This document shows positions 26,721 through 36,643 of a stretch of 64,000 nucleotides of DNA, in pieces (within the stretch, counting starts at the first letter, position 1; each line of letters starts with the position of its first letter). The notes beneath the pieces are model-generated. The model did no database searches, was not told the origin of the DNA, and saw nothing but the letters and a program-made list of their open reading frames with translations. The stretch comes from Shewanella hanedai (GTDB taxonomy: Bacteria > Pseudomonadota > Gammaproteobacteria > Enterobacterales > Shewanellaceae), in the NCBI RefSeq assembly GCF_007197645.1, contig NZ_VKGK01000019.1, forward strand, positions 51,893 through 115,892, in the 5' to 3' direction. The translations under genes and the position numbers were made by a program.

Positions 26721-28271
26721 ATGACCGAGTTAGCCACACACACACAAATAGATTTGGCCCATTATTATTTACAGAAAACTTTGCTGTCTTCTGTTTATGA
26801 TGTCGCCAAAGTGACGCCACTTTCAAGCTTAAATAAGTTGTCGGCCCGTCTGGGCTGCCAAGTGTTTCTTAAGCGTGAAGATATGCAGCCGGTGCACTCA
26901 TTTAAGCTACGTGGCGCTTATAACCGTATTTCACAGTTAACCTCTGCTGAACGAGAGTGTGGCGTGGTGACTGCTTCGGCAGGTAACCATGCTCAAGGTG
27001 TGGCGATGTCAGCCTCGGCACTTGGGCTTAGCGCCATCATTGTGATGCCTGAAACCACGCCAGAGATTAAAGTTGATGCTGTTAGACGTCTGGGTGGTGA
27101 GGTGGTACTTCACGGTCAGGCGTTCGATCAAGCCAGTGCTTATGCTCAAGAATTGTCAAAAACTGAAGGGCGCGTTTATATCGCTCCGTTTGATGATGAA
27201 GCGGTGATTGCCGGTCAAGGCACAGTGGCGCAGGAGATGTTGCAACAACAGCGCGATATCGAGATGGTATTTGTGCCTGTGGGTGGCGGCGGATTGATTG
27301 CTGGTATCGCCGCATTTTATAAAGCTGTAATGCCACAAGTTAAAATCATAGGTGTTGAACCGGAAGATTCCGCGTGTTTAAAAGCGGCGCTCGATGCGGG
27401 TGAGCGGGTGGTATTGCCGCAAGTGGGCTTATTTGCTGATGGTGTGGCGGTTAAGCAGATTGGCGCTGAGCCATTTAAAGTGGCGCGGCAGTATGTGGAT
27501 GGCATGATAACAGTGACCTCTGATGAGATCTGCGCTGCGGTGAAAGATATTTTCGAAGATACCCGTGCGATTGCCGAGCCTGCTGGCGCGTTAGCACTTG
27601 CTGGGCTTAAAAAGTACATGGGCACTCAAGGTAAGGGCGAGAAAGTGGCTGCCATTTTGAGTGGTGCTAATGTGAACTTTCATAGTTTACGTTATGTCTC
27701 AGAGCGCTGTGAACTTGGCGAGAAGAAAGAGGCGATTCTGGCGGTTAAAGTGCCAGAGAGACCGGGAATATTTCTAAGGTTTTGTGAGTTACTCGAAAAG
27801 CGAGTGATGACTGAGTTCAACTATCGTTTCAGCAGTCGTGACAAAGCAGTAGTGTTCGCAGGTATTCGTTTGTCTGGTGGACAAGTTGAGTTAGATGAGA
27901 TCATCGCACGGCTCGAAAATGATGGTTTTGAAGTGCAAGATCTCTCCCATGATGAGACCGCTAAACTGCATGTGCGCTATATGGTCGGTGGTCATCCACC
28001 GGAAGAGCTTGCTGAGCGCCTGTTTAGTTTCGAATTTCCTGAGCACCCCGGCGCACTATTCAAGTTTCTAACCACCTTGCAGAGTAAATGGAACATTAGT
28101 TTGTTCCATTACCGAAATCACGGTGCGGCTTACGGTCGAGTGTTAGCGGGCTTTGAAGTGCCAGAGTCTGATTATGCCGGATTTCAGCAGTTTCTAACTG
28201 AGTTAGGGTTTGTGTATCAGGAGGAGACGCAAAGTCCAGCCTATAAGCTCTTCCTCGATAATAGGGGTTAG
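26721..28271 (+). CDS. ilvA: threonine ammonia-lyase, biosynthetic
   Basis: IlvA deaminates threonine to 2-oxobutyrate, the committed and isoleucine-inhibited step toward isoleucine. The 516-residue protein has the PLP lysine in HSFKLRGAYN, the SAGNHAQGVAMSA block and the glycine loop VGGGGLIAGIA. Two C-terminal ACT-like regulatory domains begin at EAILAVKVPERPGIFLRF and RLFSFEFPEHPGALFKFL. The open frame extends back into ilvD, but the ATG at 26721 with GGAGG is clearly the start. It is the last gene of ilvLGMEDA, followed by a terminator. Confidence 0.97.
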   Translation: MTELATHTQIDLAHYYLQKTLLSSVYDVAKVTPLSSLNKLSARLGCQVFLKREDMQPVHSFKLRGAYNRISQLTSAERECGVVTASAGNHAQGVAMSASALGLSAIIVMPETTPEIKVDAVRRLGGEVVLHGQAFDQASAYAQELSKTEGRVYIAPFDDEAVIAGQGTVAQEMLQQQRDIEMVFVPVGGGGLIAGIAAFYKAVMPQVKIIGVEPEDSACLKAALDAGERVVLPQVGLFADGVAVKQIGAEPFKVARQYVDGMITVTSDEICAAVKDIFEDTRAIAEPAGALALAGLKKYMGTQGKGEKVAAILSGANVNFHSLRYVSERCELGEKKEAILAVKVPERPGIFLRFCELLEKRVMTEFNYRFSSRDKAVVFAGIRLSGGQVELDEIIARLENDGFEVQDLSHDETAKLHVRYMVGGHPPEELAERLFSFEFPEHPGALFKFLTTLQSKWNISLFHYRNHGAAYGRVLAGFEVPESDYAGFQQFLTELGFVYQEETQSPAYKLFLDNRG

Positions 28272-28285
28272 GTAAGCTGAGAGAT

Positions 28286-28311
28286 AAAAGGACGCAATCG
28301 CGTCCTTTTTT
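28286..28311 (+). terminator. terminator of the ilv operon
   Basis: AAAAGGACGC pairs with GCGTCCTTTT around a four-base AATC loop, followed by further T residues. It lies 14 bp after ilvA. Confidence 0.88.
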
Positions 28312-28555
28312 ATATTCAAACAAGAGTTTGAATTAGATTGAATTCAAGGTTAGTCTTAAGTCCAGTTGTGAAAGACGTTCAGGTTAAATAAGATGCCAAA
28401 AGGCACACTGTAAATCGCTAAAATGATTCTAGATTTAACGATCTAATACGTAGGGAGCGAGTATTAAGTCTTTAGACTCGATGAAGTTTATAGACAAGGT
28501 ACTCATTAAATAGTTAATCCTTTTCTGTTAGAGAAGGCTTTATTGAGGAAGTAAG

Positions 28556-29698
28556 ATGTTAGTAGCACCGTATATCGACGCATTTAATCCCCCACGTAGA
28601 ACCTTGATGGGTCCTGGTCCTTCCGATGTCTATCCTGAAGTGCTTGCCGCACAGGCGCGCCCAACCATCGGCCATCTCGATCCACTATTTGTTGGCATGA
28701 TGGACGAGCTTAAATCGCTAATTCAGTATGCATTCCAGACTGAAAATGAGATGACACTCGCTGTTTCTGCGCCAGGTTCTGCCGGCATGGAAACCTGTTT
28801 CGTTAACTTGGTCGAAGCGGGCGAGAAAGTGATTGTCTGTCGTAATGGTGTATTTGGCGAACGTATGCGTCAAAACGTCGAGCGAGTCGGCGCTACTGCT
28901 ATCGTGGTCGATAATGAATGGGGTGAGCCAGTCTCTGTTGCTGATGTTGAAGCGGCCTTGATTGCGAATCCGGATGCGAAGTTCCTCGCTTTTGTTCACG
29001 CAGAAACCTCAACTGGCGCGCTATCAGATGCAAAGAGTTTATGTGCACTTGCCAAACAACATGATTGTTTGTCGATTGTTGATGCTGTGACATCAGTAGG
29101 CGGCGTCGAACTTAGGGTAGACGAGTGGGGCATCGATGCCATCTATGCGGGCAGTCAAAAGTGTCTCTCTTGTGTGCCGGGTCTGTCACCAGTGTCGTTT
29201 TCCCCTGCCGCTGTTGCGAAACTAAAATCGCGCAAAACCCCAGTGCAGAGTTGGTTTTTAGATCAAACCTTAGTCATGGGTTACTGGAGTGGCACAGCCG
29301 ATAATAGCGCTAAGCGAAGTTATCACCATACCGCCCCTGTGAACGCGCTTTATGCGCTGCATGAATCGCTTCGTTTACTTGCTAATGAAGGGCTGGAATC
29401 AGCATGGCAGCGACATGCCGATATGCATCAAGTGTTGCGTCAAGGTCTAGAAGGGCTAGGGCTTAAGTTTGTGGTTGATGAAGCTTCACGTTTGCCGCAA
29501 CTCAATGCCGTCTATATCCCTGAGGGAGTGGATGATGCCGCAGTACGTAAGCAACTGTTAGAAAATTATAATTTGGAAATTGGTGCCGGACTTGGCGCCC
29601 TTGCAGGTAAAGCCTGGCGTATCGGTCTAATGGGTTATGGTGCTCGCCGCGAAAACGTCGCATTGTGCCTTAAAGCATTGGAAGATGTACTGAAGTAA
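28556..29698 (+). CDS. class V PLP aminotransferase (alanine/serine-glyoxylate type)
   Basis: A 380-residue fold-type I, class V aminotransferase. It opens with [26 protein letters not shown], typical of alanine-glyoxylate and serine-glyoxylate/pyruvate aminotransferases. HAETSTGAL and [10 protein letters not shown] hold the PLP pyridine-contacting aspartate. [18 protein letters not shown] carries the Schiff-base lysine, and [22 protein letters not shown] the C-terminal arginine block. GAGGAAG precedes the ATG. Glyoxylate or pyruvate is the expected acceptor. The exact donor (alanine, serine or aspartate) cannot be fixed from sequence. The gene is monocistronic. Confidence 0.88.
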   Translation: MLVAPYIDAFNPPRRTLMGPGPSDVYPEVLAAQARPTIGHLDPLFVGMMDELKSLIQYAFQTENEMTLAVSAPGSAGMETCFVNLVEAGEKVIVCRNGVFGERMRQNVERVGATAIVVDNEWGEPVSVADVEAALIANPDAKFLAFVHAETSTGALSDAKSLCALAKQHDCLSIVDAVTSVGGVELRVDEWGIDAIYAGSQKCLSCVPGLSPVSFSPAAVAKLKSRKTPVQSWFLDQTLVMGYWSGTADNSAKRSYHHTAPVNALYALHESLRLLANEGLESAWQRHADMHQVLRQGLEGLGLKFVVDEASRLPQLNAVYIPEGVDDAAVRKQLLENYNLEIGAGLGALAGKAWRIGLMGYGARRENVALCLKALEDVLK

Positions 29699-29712
29699 TT
29701 TTTTGATAAATG

Positions 29713-29748
29713 AAAGCCCCATTGAAGCAGTTCAATGGGGCTTTTTTA
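29713..29748 (+). terminator. terminator after class V aminotransferase gene
   Basis: AAAGCCCCATTGAA pairs perfectly with TTCAATGGGGCTTT around GCAG, followed by more T residues. The A-run on the other side lets it act for the convergent lipoprotein gene too. Confidence 0.9.
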
Positions 29749-29792
29749 ATACTTAATATTACCTTGTATTTTATCTATGTTAATTGGTATGA

Positions 29793-32700
29793 CTACTGGT
29801 CTCGGACCAATCGAACAGATGCCGCAGTATTGCCTTTATGTGCATTGTTGGCCTGTCCGCTATAAAAGTAGACATACTCAGCCCTATTCTGATCACTTGG
29901 ATTGGTGGTACTTGACCAATAAGAGGAATACAAAGGAGTATTAGGGAAGAAGGCACCATTAATCATAGGAGGGGCGTTATTGGTGTCTACCAAGCTTGCT
30001 AACTCCTCTATTGTGGGTAGTCGCCACCCAGTCGCTGAGCCACAAAAATCATTGGTGTTTACGCTATCTGTAAAGTGTTTGGTGTTACAGAAGGTGCTAC
30101 TGTCATTTGCATCGTAGCCGAAACAAAAATTGGCTGATGTACTCACTCCTTCGAACCCACCATTGGTGTTAGGATTAGGGTCAAACCAAGAGTAAGCATC
30201 ATCGGCGTCATGTAGATTTTCTTTACGTATCTCGTTACGATCACGTTTCACTTCCCAGATAAGGTTGGTCGCAACATCTTTAACACATGACCATTGGGTA
30301 CCTTCACTTTCACTGCCGGTGTCGCTCCATGGAAGGGTTTGGTTAGCCAGTGGGTTGCCGATATCATTGAGCTTGATAAACGGCGCCGTCGTTTCTTGGA
30401 TCACGGGGATATTTGACAATAGTTCATGTGTTGTTTCTATTGCCCCCACATTGATTGCGGGTCCAACGCCACCAACGGTACCTGTTCCACCAGAGTTATC
30501 GATCACATCTTGTGTAGTACAAGCGCCCAAATGACCTATAAACTCCAGTCGACCTTTAGTGCCACCACCGCTAGGGCCTGAGACATTTTGAACGCCAAAT
30601 TCAAGGTTAAAGTCAACGCCATTACCGGTACCTGAAAACGTGCTATTGCCACTTTCGCTAGGGCCCCAAGATGCCATTGTCGATTGACTGTACTGGGTAC
30701 GAGAAACTATTCGGTTAGCTGTTTGATTAGTCAGATTATTTAAATCAATGTAACCCATATTGTCTGACTTGAATTCATCGATAATGACCTTGCCGCCGCC
30801 ACATGAGCAAAAATCTTGCTTCAATTTGTGGGTGACGTTGGATGCACTACCAAAATCAAACCATGATAAGGCGCCATCCCAAACAATGCCTTGGTATTGC
30901 GTACCGTCAAACACGTTATTTACCACTGGGTGGCTACCAGCACTGTTTACCCAAGAATTAGCAAGACTGAGATCCACTGTGACATATTCATTACAGCTTT
31001 CAGGTAATACGTCAGTGTAAATCACCTCATGACATTGTTCGGTTACACTAGGGTCATTAGGATCACAATCATCATCGTTCAATGCACCGTCACCGTCTAA
31101 ATCGATAGGTGTCGAGTCTGGATTTGCAGGATCGCTACCCGCATCTTTCTCCTCTTCGTCACAATAGCCATCGCCATCAGTATCCACACAAGGTTGATCG
31201 CCAGCATTGAAACATAACTGCAGCAGTGTGGTATCGACTTCTGTGTTTTCAGATACGAGAATATCAAGCCCATCACCACTGGTATTGCTCGCGTTGAGCA
31301 CCGTGATGAGGTTAGGTGTGTTTGGCAAACTCGGAATGTTAAATAAACCATCAATGATGTACGCCACTCCACCATTTAACGTGCCGTTAGGCCATTGATT
31401 GACGAGGGTGCCCGGCGCAGTGGTAGTAAAGCCAGTGACCATGTTGCTCATCGCGGTATGGGCCAGAAATACCTTATCGTTGGTTGCATTTGGACCACTC
31501 GCACGGGCATTAATCATGAACTGTGCTTTAGCGATACTGCTGCCATTGGGTAAGGCTAAGGTATCAATAAAGGTATTGTCCTTGTCGCCAATTTGATCAT
31601 AAGTGACGAGGTTACCCGCTAATGCTAACAGAGCTGCACTAGGGCTGTTTTGATCAGAACCTGGCGTGAAATCATCGGGCTCACCACCCACGATTTCGTA
31701 GTAAGTCTCACCTTGATCAACATCACAGGTAAATTTCTCTTTTAGAACAGAAATCACCTCTTTAACTGGCGTACCTGTGGGTTTTTGCGGAGTTTTAACG
31801 CGACAAGCTGCAACGGCAACAAAATCGACATTAGTGGTCGGCATCATTACTACGTCTAGATCAGTTTGCCCAGTTTGCAGTTTGTCGAGCAGAGACTGAG
31901 AACCAGATTGATCTTGTATGTTTTGTAGATTTTTAAAATACACATGGGGCGATACACTCTGCCAAGTGGTGCGAATGTCGCTCACGTCACCACTGACATT
32001 GGCGCTTGAGCTTAGGTTGGTGGCATCGCCTATGGCAAATATATCGAAATAATTTGGCGTATCAGTAAGGGTAAATCCGCGCTCTTTTAATCCCATGACC
32101 AAAAGACCATTGGACAGATCACTCGGTAAGTTGGCTAAGGTATCGGCAAACACATTAGGGTTAGCTGGCGTTATGCTGGCATCGAAATCATATGGGTGAA
32201 CTAAGTTATTCGGTACCGTGCCTAACCAAGTGGTTAATGCAGCAGATGGAGCCGTATTCTCAATGTTAGTCGAAGCGAAATCATCCGCGATGCCGTACAT
32301 AAAGATTTGTTTCTCTTCGTCATCTTTACATGTTAATTGCTCAAAAGCTTTTTCATAGGGAAGCGGCTCTTTTTCGCCAGCTCTGATGTGGTAAGCGATG
32401 TTACTGGCTTCTTTTTGGCTCAGCCTAAACATCTCATCGGTGACTGGTGATTCAACTTGGAGTTTAGGCACTTCTGCAACACAAGATCCCCCATCATAGG
32501 CAGTAATACACGGCATTATGTTTGATAAATTAATCGGTGGGTACGGATCATCAGGATTGCCTTCACAATACTCAGGTACTCGGTCACAAATACTTTGAGA
32601 GTGCAGGGTGAGATCCACTAATGACTCGGCCATCGCTTTAATGTCAGCATCATAGGCTTGTTTCAACGATAATCCGTTGCCACCTAATCGCTCTAGGTTC

Positions 32701-33248
32701 GAGTTGAATGCTTGCAATATGGCTTCATTTTGCTGACCGCTGCCATCGAGTTTAAAGTTTTGCGCTAAATAGCTTTTGGCTTGTTTTAGATTGAGTGGGA
32801 TAGCATGACCACAGCACCAATCTTCTCCTAGCTCTTGTGCGTATTGAACCACACCTAAGGCCAGTAGATTGAATGGCGACGCTTCCTCTTCTCCCACAGG
32901 GAACGACATAAATCGTTTACCCTCGAAAGCGATGAAACTTCCTATTCCTGTAGCTTCAGGTGGGGCAAGTTCAATCAACACCCGTGCATTTTCTTTTAGT
33001 TTTTCAATGTCGATCCCTTTGTAAACTTCAGTAATCGCGACGGGTGTTGCATCACAAATAAAATCTGCATCCTCGTCTATACAGGCCTTAACCTGAAATG
33101 AAGCAGGGATCCCTTTCAGTTCTGTTTTGGGTTCCACCACGGGATCGGGTTTATCTGGTTTTGGCGGTGCGGCTTCCTCATTACCTCCACACGCTCCCAG
33201 CCCCGTTATCATGATAAGTAAAATACTTAACCTTGTTAAAACTTTCAT
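29793..33248 (-). CDS. large surface lipoprotein with DUF1566-like C-terminus
   Basis: A 1151-residue predicted lipoprotein with lipobox GLGAC (Cys20) followed by a Pro/Glu/Lys-rich linker. Most of the body is unrecognised and rich in Asn, Asp, Thr and paired cysteines. Near residues 690-735 lies a thrombospondin type 3-like calcium-binding run with the alternation DTDGDGYCDEEE and DLDGDGALNDDD. The last 150 or so residues form a DUF1566-like (Lcl C-terminal) domain: CVKDVATNLIWEVK, WRLPTIEELASLVD, YWSSTT and ASVRLVRDQ. ATG at 33248 has GAGGAG six bases upstream; the TTG at 33254 is rejected. Such proteins are often outer-membrane or surface exposed. Function unknown. It is monocistronic. Confidence 0.8.
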   Translation of the reverse strand: MKVLTRLSILLIMITGLGACGGNEEAAPPKPDKPDPVVEPKTELKGIPASFQVKACIDEDADFICDATPVAITEVYKGIDIEKLKENARVLIELAPPEATGIGSFIAFEGKRFMSFPVGEEEASPFNLLALGVVQYAQELGEDWCCGHAIPLNLKQAKSYLAQNFKLDGSGQQNEAILQAFNSNLERLGGNGLSLKQAYDADIKAMAESLVDLTLHSQSICDRVPEYCEGNPDDPYPPINLSNIMPCITAYDGGSCVAEVPKLQVESPVTDEMFRLSQKEASNIAYHIRAGEKEPLPYEKAFEQLTCKDDEEKQIFMYGIADDFASTNIENTAPSAALTTWLGTVPNNLVHPYDFDASITPANPNVFADTLANLPSDLSNGLLVMGLKERGFTLTDTPNYFDIFAIGDATNLSSSANVSGDVSDIRTTWQSVSPHVYFKNLQNIQDQSGSQSLLDKLQTGQTDLDVVMMPTTNVDFVAVAACRVKTPQKPTGTPVKEVISVLKEKFTCDVDQGETYYEIVGGEPDDFTPGSDQNSPSAALLALAGNLVTYDQIGDKDNTFIDTLALPNGSSIAKAQFMINARASGPNATNDKVFLAHTAMSNMVTGFTTTAPGTLVNQWPNGTLNGGVAYIIDGLFNIPSLPNTPNLITVLNASNTSGDGLDILVSENTEVDTTLLQLCFNAGDQPCVDTDGDGYCDEEEKDAGSDPANPDSTPIDLDGDGALNDDDCDPNDPSVTEQCHEVIYTDVLPESCNEYVTVDLSLANSWVNSAGSHPVVNNVFDGTQYQGIVWDGALSWFDFGSASNVTHKLKQDFCSCGGGKVIIDEFKSDNMGYIDLNNLTNQTANRIVSRTQYSQSTMASWGPSESGNSTFSGTGNGVDFNLEFGVQNVSGPSGGGTKGRLEFIGHLGACTTQDVIDNSGGTGTVGGVGPAINVGAIETTHELLSNIPVIQETTAPFIKLNDIGNPLANQTLPWSDTGSESEGTQWSCVKDVATNLIWEVKRDRNEIRKENLHDADDAYSWFDPNPNTNGGFEGVSTSANFCFGYDANDSSTFCNTKHFTDSVNTNDFCGSATGWRLPTIEELASLVDTNNAPPMINGAFFPNTPLYSSYWSSTTNPSDQNRAEYVYFYSGQANNAHKGNTAASVRLVRDQ

Positions 33249-33817
33249 CTTCAACTCCTCATAGAGTGCTATTTATCTTGTTAGCCACTGACTGTTCTTC
33301 CTTGACTCTTTTTATATTTGCCTCAATTTTTCCGGCAAAATTACAATATCAGCGATGGGGAGCGACTCATTAAAATACGAGGGCCAAAAGGGGGGCTGTT
33401 GGGGATTTACCCAATTTTACCCATAAGTTATAAGTTCTTTAAAACAATGATTTATATGGTTTTGGCCAAAAATAGTGATGTTGTTGTGCTAATGGGGAAC
33501 TCGGCTCAGCGACCTGCAAATATCACCGACATCAGTGTGAGTATTTACTCCCTTGTGGTGATAAGGCGCATCTCTAATCGCAGCATTAAGTTACTAGGGA
33601 GATCAATGAGGGGGAAGGAGAGCTGCATTTGGCAGGGGGACAATGCATTACAATCGATAGAGATAGAGCCTATTATTCTTTGGTATTTTTGATGGGTATT
33701 TATGATCAATCTTTAATCTAAAAAGCTTGCTTAAAAATGACAATATCACTAATCTCCACGCCCCTTTGGGATTAGTAAGAAGACACTCCGTTTTCTTCTC
33801 CTTCATATGAGTAAAAC
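33249..33817. other. intergenic region upstream of lipoprotein and oxygenase genes
   Basis: A 569-bp gap between divergent genes. A plus-strand frame at 33318-33692 starts with TTG, has no ribosome site and an atypical composition, so I do not call it. ACTAATCTCC near 33748 and GGGATTAGT near 33768 form a 9-bp inverted repeat just before the oxygenase gene. Nothing else is seen. Confidence 0.4.
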
Positions 33818-34471
33818 ATGGCGCTACATACAGGGCTAGAGATAGATTCTAACGTGGATCAATACACCTCGTTATTTGAATCTATTGCACAGGACATTGC
33901 TGATAATGGTTACAGTATTAAACCTAATGCCTTACCGATTGAGTTGGCTAAAAAACTAAGTGCTCGATCTCAAGCGATATCTGATACTCACTTTAAAGCG
34001 GCAGGCATAGGCCGAAGCAGTGAGCTTATGCTGAATAATGAGATCCGAAGCGATGAGATATGTTGGATTGTTGGTGATAGTGATCTTGGTGCAAGTTGGT
34101 TTGACTGGGTTGAGGGACTAAAACAATATGTAAACCGGACTCTTTTTCTGGGACTGGACGAATTTGAAAGCCACTTCGCTCACTATAGCGAAGGCGATTT
34201 TTATCAAAAGCATAAAGACGCGTTCCATGGTGAATCAAACCGAATTTTAACTTTGGTGGCTTATCTGAATGAGGATTGGAGTGAAGACTGTGGCGGCGAG
34301 CTTCTTGTTTATCCCGATGACTCAGATGAAGTGATAGCTAAAGTCATTCCACACTTCGGCACCATTGTAGTTTTCATGAGTGAAGAGTTCCCTCATGAAG
34401 TATTACCCGCTAAGTGCGACAGATATTCTATCGCCACTTGGTTTAGGCGCAAGTCAGATCCGTTGAGTTAA
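33818..34471 (+). CDS. 2OG-Fe(II) oxygenase (SM-20/prolyl hydroxylase type)
   Basis: A 217-residue protein with the double-stranded beta-helix facial triad: HKD in FYQKHKDAF as the HxD pair, and FPHEVLP as the distal histidine. CDRYSIATWFRR contributes the 2-oxoglutarate-binding arginine. LNEDWSEDCGGELLVYP is a further family block. It should hydroxylate a substrate, perhaps a protein side chain, using O2, Fe(II) and 2-oxoglutarate. The ribosome site is weak (GAGTAA). It stands alone and its substrate is unknown. Confidence 0.88.
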   Translation: MALHTGLEIDSNVDQYTSLFESIAQDIADNGYSIKPNALPIELAKKLSARSQAISDTHFKAAGIGRSSELMLNNEIRSDEICWIVGDSDLGASWFDWVEGLKQYVNRTLFLGLDEFESHFAHYSEGDFYQKHKDAFHGESNRILTLVAYLNEDWSEDCGGELLVYPDDSDEVIAKVIPHFGTIVVFMSEEFPHEVLPAKCDRYSIATWFRRKSDPLS

Positions 34472-34492
34472 GGCTAAGAAGGGCGGCACTTT

Positions 34493-34595
34493 GTGCCTGC
34501 GAGCCTAGAACGCTGCGCAGCGAGATCGCTTCGCTTCGAGGGCGTTCGCAGGCTCACTGCTAGGACGCTTTGCTGCGAGATCTTTCGTTGCTAGT
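34493..34595. repeat. GC-rich palindromic element downstream of oxygenase gene
   Basis: GTGCCTGCGAGCCTAG (from 34493) is mirrored by GCAGGCTCAC (about 34548-34557). The inner words CGCTGCGCAGCGAGATCG and TTGCTGCGAGATCTTTCG repeat a GCTGCGAGATC core. It is far more GC-rich than the surrounding intergenic DNA and resembles dispersed REP-like elements of this genus. Ends are approximate. Confidence 0.45.
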
Positions 34596-34896
34596 GAATG
34601 ATGGTTGTCCCATCATTTTATTCGTTACATTTTACTTTCTTAGTATCGGGTAAGCTACTGAAGGCCATACCTTCATTGTTGTTTATCGCTTCACAGCGTC
34701 TCGCAGAAGCATCTGCACATAAGCCCACGGCAGGTGATAAGTTAAATTGAGGCCATGGTTAACCACAAACCATCAAACACCAACTCAGTCCAACAACCCC
34801 TAATGAACCCAACTCCAAAAAATACTTCAAACTTGTTATTCAACAAGTTTTCGCAATTTGTTGTCTGGCAAGTTAATCAGTTTTGATTTCGCAGAT

Positions 34897-34930
34897 AAAA
34901 AAGTGGCCCTATATCGCTATAGGGCCATTT
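34897..34930 (-). terminator. terminator of sodium symporter gene
   Basis: TGGCCCTATA pairs with TATAGGGCCA around a short loop. Read on the minus strand it is followed by TTTTTT. It lies 21 bp after the symporter stop. Confidence 0.88.
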
Positions 34931-34950
34931 ATATTTATGGTTGTTTAGTC

Positions 34951-36309
34951 TTATTTATTAAACAACTGGATGATGATCAGGGTGATCAAAGCTGGGCAGA
35001 TGTACTTTACATATAGCGGCCAGATGCGCCAGAACAGGCTGTTACTGTTAACGCCTTCTTGAGCCTGTATATCCTTAAGTAGGTCATTACGTTGCCATAC
35101 CCAGCCTAGGTAGATTGCAATACCGAGTGCAATAAGGGGTTGGGCTCGCTCGGTGGTTAAGGTGATCATAAAGCTGAACAGTTGCTCGAAATTAAATACT
35201 ACCGTCAGAGATAACACGGTGACTAAGGCGCCAATGAGATAGGTTGCCTTGTTACGGTGCATAGACTTTTTCTCCATCAGATAGCTGGTAGGCACTTCGA
35301 CTATCGAGATGGCTGAGGTTAGGCCTGCTATGGTCATTAAGACGAAAAACACAAAAGCCAATATGTATTGCAGATGACCGCCTAAGGTATCAAACAGGGC
35401 GGGTAGCACAGTGAAGACTAAGGTATCAGAGTTGAGTAAACTGCCGTCAGCGGCAAATATCTGTACGCCGTTATGTTGTGCAACATACATGGCTGGAATG
35501 ATCATCATGGCAGCTAAGAAAGCGACACTGGTGTCGGTTAATGTGACATAAGCGGTAAGTTTACCTAGGTCTTCATTTTTATTGAGGTAAGCGCCGTAGA
35601 CCATCATGGCACCTGTGCCGATGGTCAATGAGAAGAAGGTTTGTCCTAATGCGCCAATAAGTACATCAGCATCCCATATCCGAGAGAAGTCAGGCACAAG
35701 AAGTGCTTCTAACCCTGTCATCGCACCTGGTTGATTGAGTATGTAGATAACGCCCATGACTAAGATAATGAGTAATAGCGGCATTAACCTTTTTGACCAC
35801 AGCTCGATCCCTTTCTGTACGCCTTGGCGTATCACCAAGATCACCATTAGGATAAACAGCACGGTGAAAACGACATTACGCGAGAGGGAGAAGTTCATCA
35901 ACCAATCGGAGACTTGATCAAAGCCAAACATTTCAGCTATCGGTGCTAAGGCGAAACTGACAAACCAGCCGGAAAGAATGGTGTAGAAGGTACAAATCAA
36001 TGTGGCGGTAATGATTGAAATCAAGCCAATCGCTTTACCGATTTTTCTACTGATCACACCTGAGCCAAGTTTTGCCATGGCATCGGCGGGATTGGTTTGT
36101 CCGTGACGGCCGATCATGAGCTCGGCGACCAACATGGGGTAACCTAGAATGAGAATAAGCACCATGTACACAAGCAGGAAAGCGCCGCCGCCATGGGTTG
36201 CAGCTTGAGTGGGAAAGCCCCAGATATTACCGACACCAACAGCAGAACCTGCTGCTGCCATGATAAAACCTATTTTGGAACTGAAGTGGGTGGATTCTGC
36301 ACTGCTCAT
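34951..36309 (-). CDS. sodium-dependent transporter, NSS/SNF family
   Basis: A 452-residue inner-membrane symporter of the neurotransmitter:sodium symporter (LeuT-fold) family, likely importing an amino acid or related amine with Na+. The signature is GFIMAAAGSAVGVGNIWGFPTQAATHGGGAFLLVYM in transmembrane helix 1, which binds sodium and substrate. About 11-12 hydrophobic helices follow, including QTFFSLTIGTGAMMVYG (helix 6 region). ATG at 36309 is preferred to a TTG at 36339. An Lrp-family gene lies upstream on the same strand. The substrate is not predictable. Confidence 0.9.
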   Translation of the reverse strand: MSSAESTHFSSKIGFIMAAAGSAVGVGNIWGFPTQAATHGGGAFLLVYMVLILILGYPMLVAELMIGRHGQTNPADAMAKLGSGVISRKIGKAIGLISIITATLICTFYTILSGWFVSFALAPIAEMFGFDQVSDWLMNFSLSRNVVFTVLFILMVILVIRQGVQKGIELWSKRLMPLLLIILVMGVIYILNQPGAMTGLEALLVPDFSRIWDADVLIGALGQTFFSLTIGTGAMMVYGAYLNKNEDLGKLTAYVTLTDTSVAFLAAMMIIPAMYVAQHNGVQIFAADGSLLNSDTLVFTVLPALFDTLGGHLQYILAFVFFVLMTIAGLTSAISIVEVPTSYLMEKKSMHRNKATYLIGALVTVLSLTVVFNFEQLFSFMITLTTERAQPLIALGIAIYLGWVWQRNDLLKDIQAQEGVNSNSLFWRIWPLYVKYICPALITLIIIQLFNK

Positions 36310-36643
36310 GTTTATTTCTCGCTTACTTTCTCTCTTCAAGAGGGCGCATCATAGAGGTTTATATAAAATGGTCAATGCTGCGTTGTGGCGTAAAACTCTT
36401 TTATATTGAGATTTAATGTCGTCATTTTTTATTTTTGAGCTTTTTTTTGGTGAGCAAAGCCATTAATTTGAAATATATTCGCAAAGGGTTTTGTCTGAGA
36501 CGTATCAGCGCAAGATTATTGCGTTGAAATTAATTTTATCATTGAGAGCTAACCCTTCTCCTTGTTGAGAAGAGTCGTCGAAAGAGCTGTTGAGAAAATC
36601 TGCCAAGAAGCGTTACCGATAAGAGAACCAGTAACGCTTGGGA
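36310..36643. other. intergenic region upstream of sodium symporter
   Basis: A 334-bp gap that should hold the symporter promoter. AAGCGTTAC (36608-36616) is mirrored by GTAACGCTT (36631-36639), a hairpin just after the Lrp gene stop on the minus strand, without a T-run. Nothing else is seen. Confidence 0.4.

Larger units (their letters stand above)
34472..34950. other. intergenic region with GC-rich repeat and terminator
   Basis: A 479-bp gap between convergent genes. The left part holds a GC-rich inverted repeat element (34493-34595), the right end the symporter terminator (34897-34930). The AT-rich middle includes the run ACTTGTTATTCAACAAGT (34840-34857), a small palindrome. No gene is seen. 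Confidence 0.45.

Noticed and set aside
33318..33692. 124-codon plus-strand open frame between the lipoprotein and oxygenase genes
   Set aside because: It has a TTG start, no ribosome site, no recognisable family and an odd composition; it is likely a chance frame in a promoter region.
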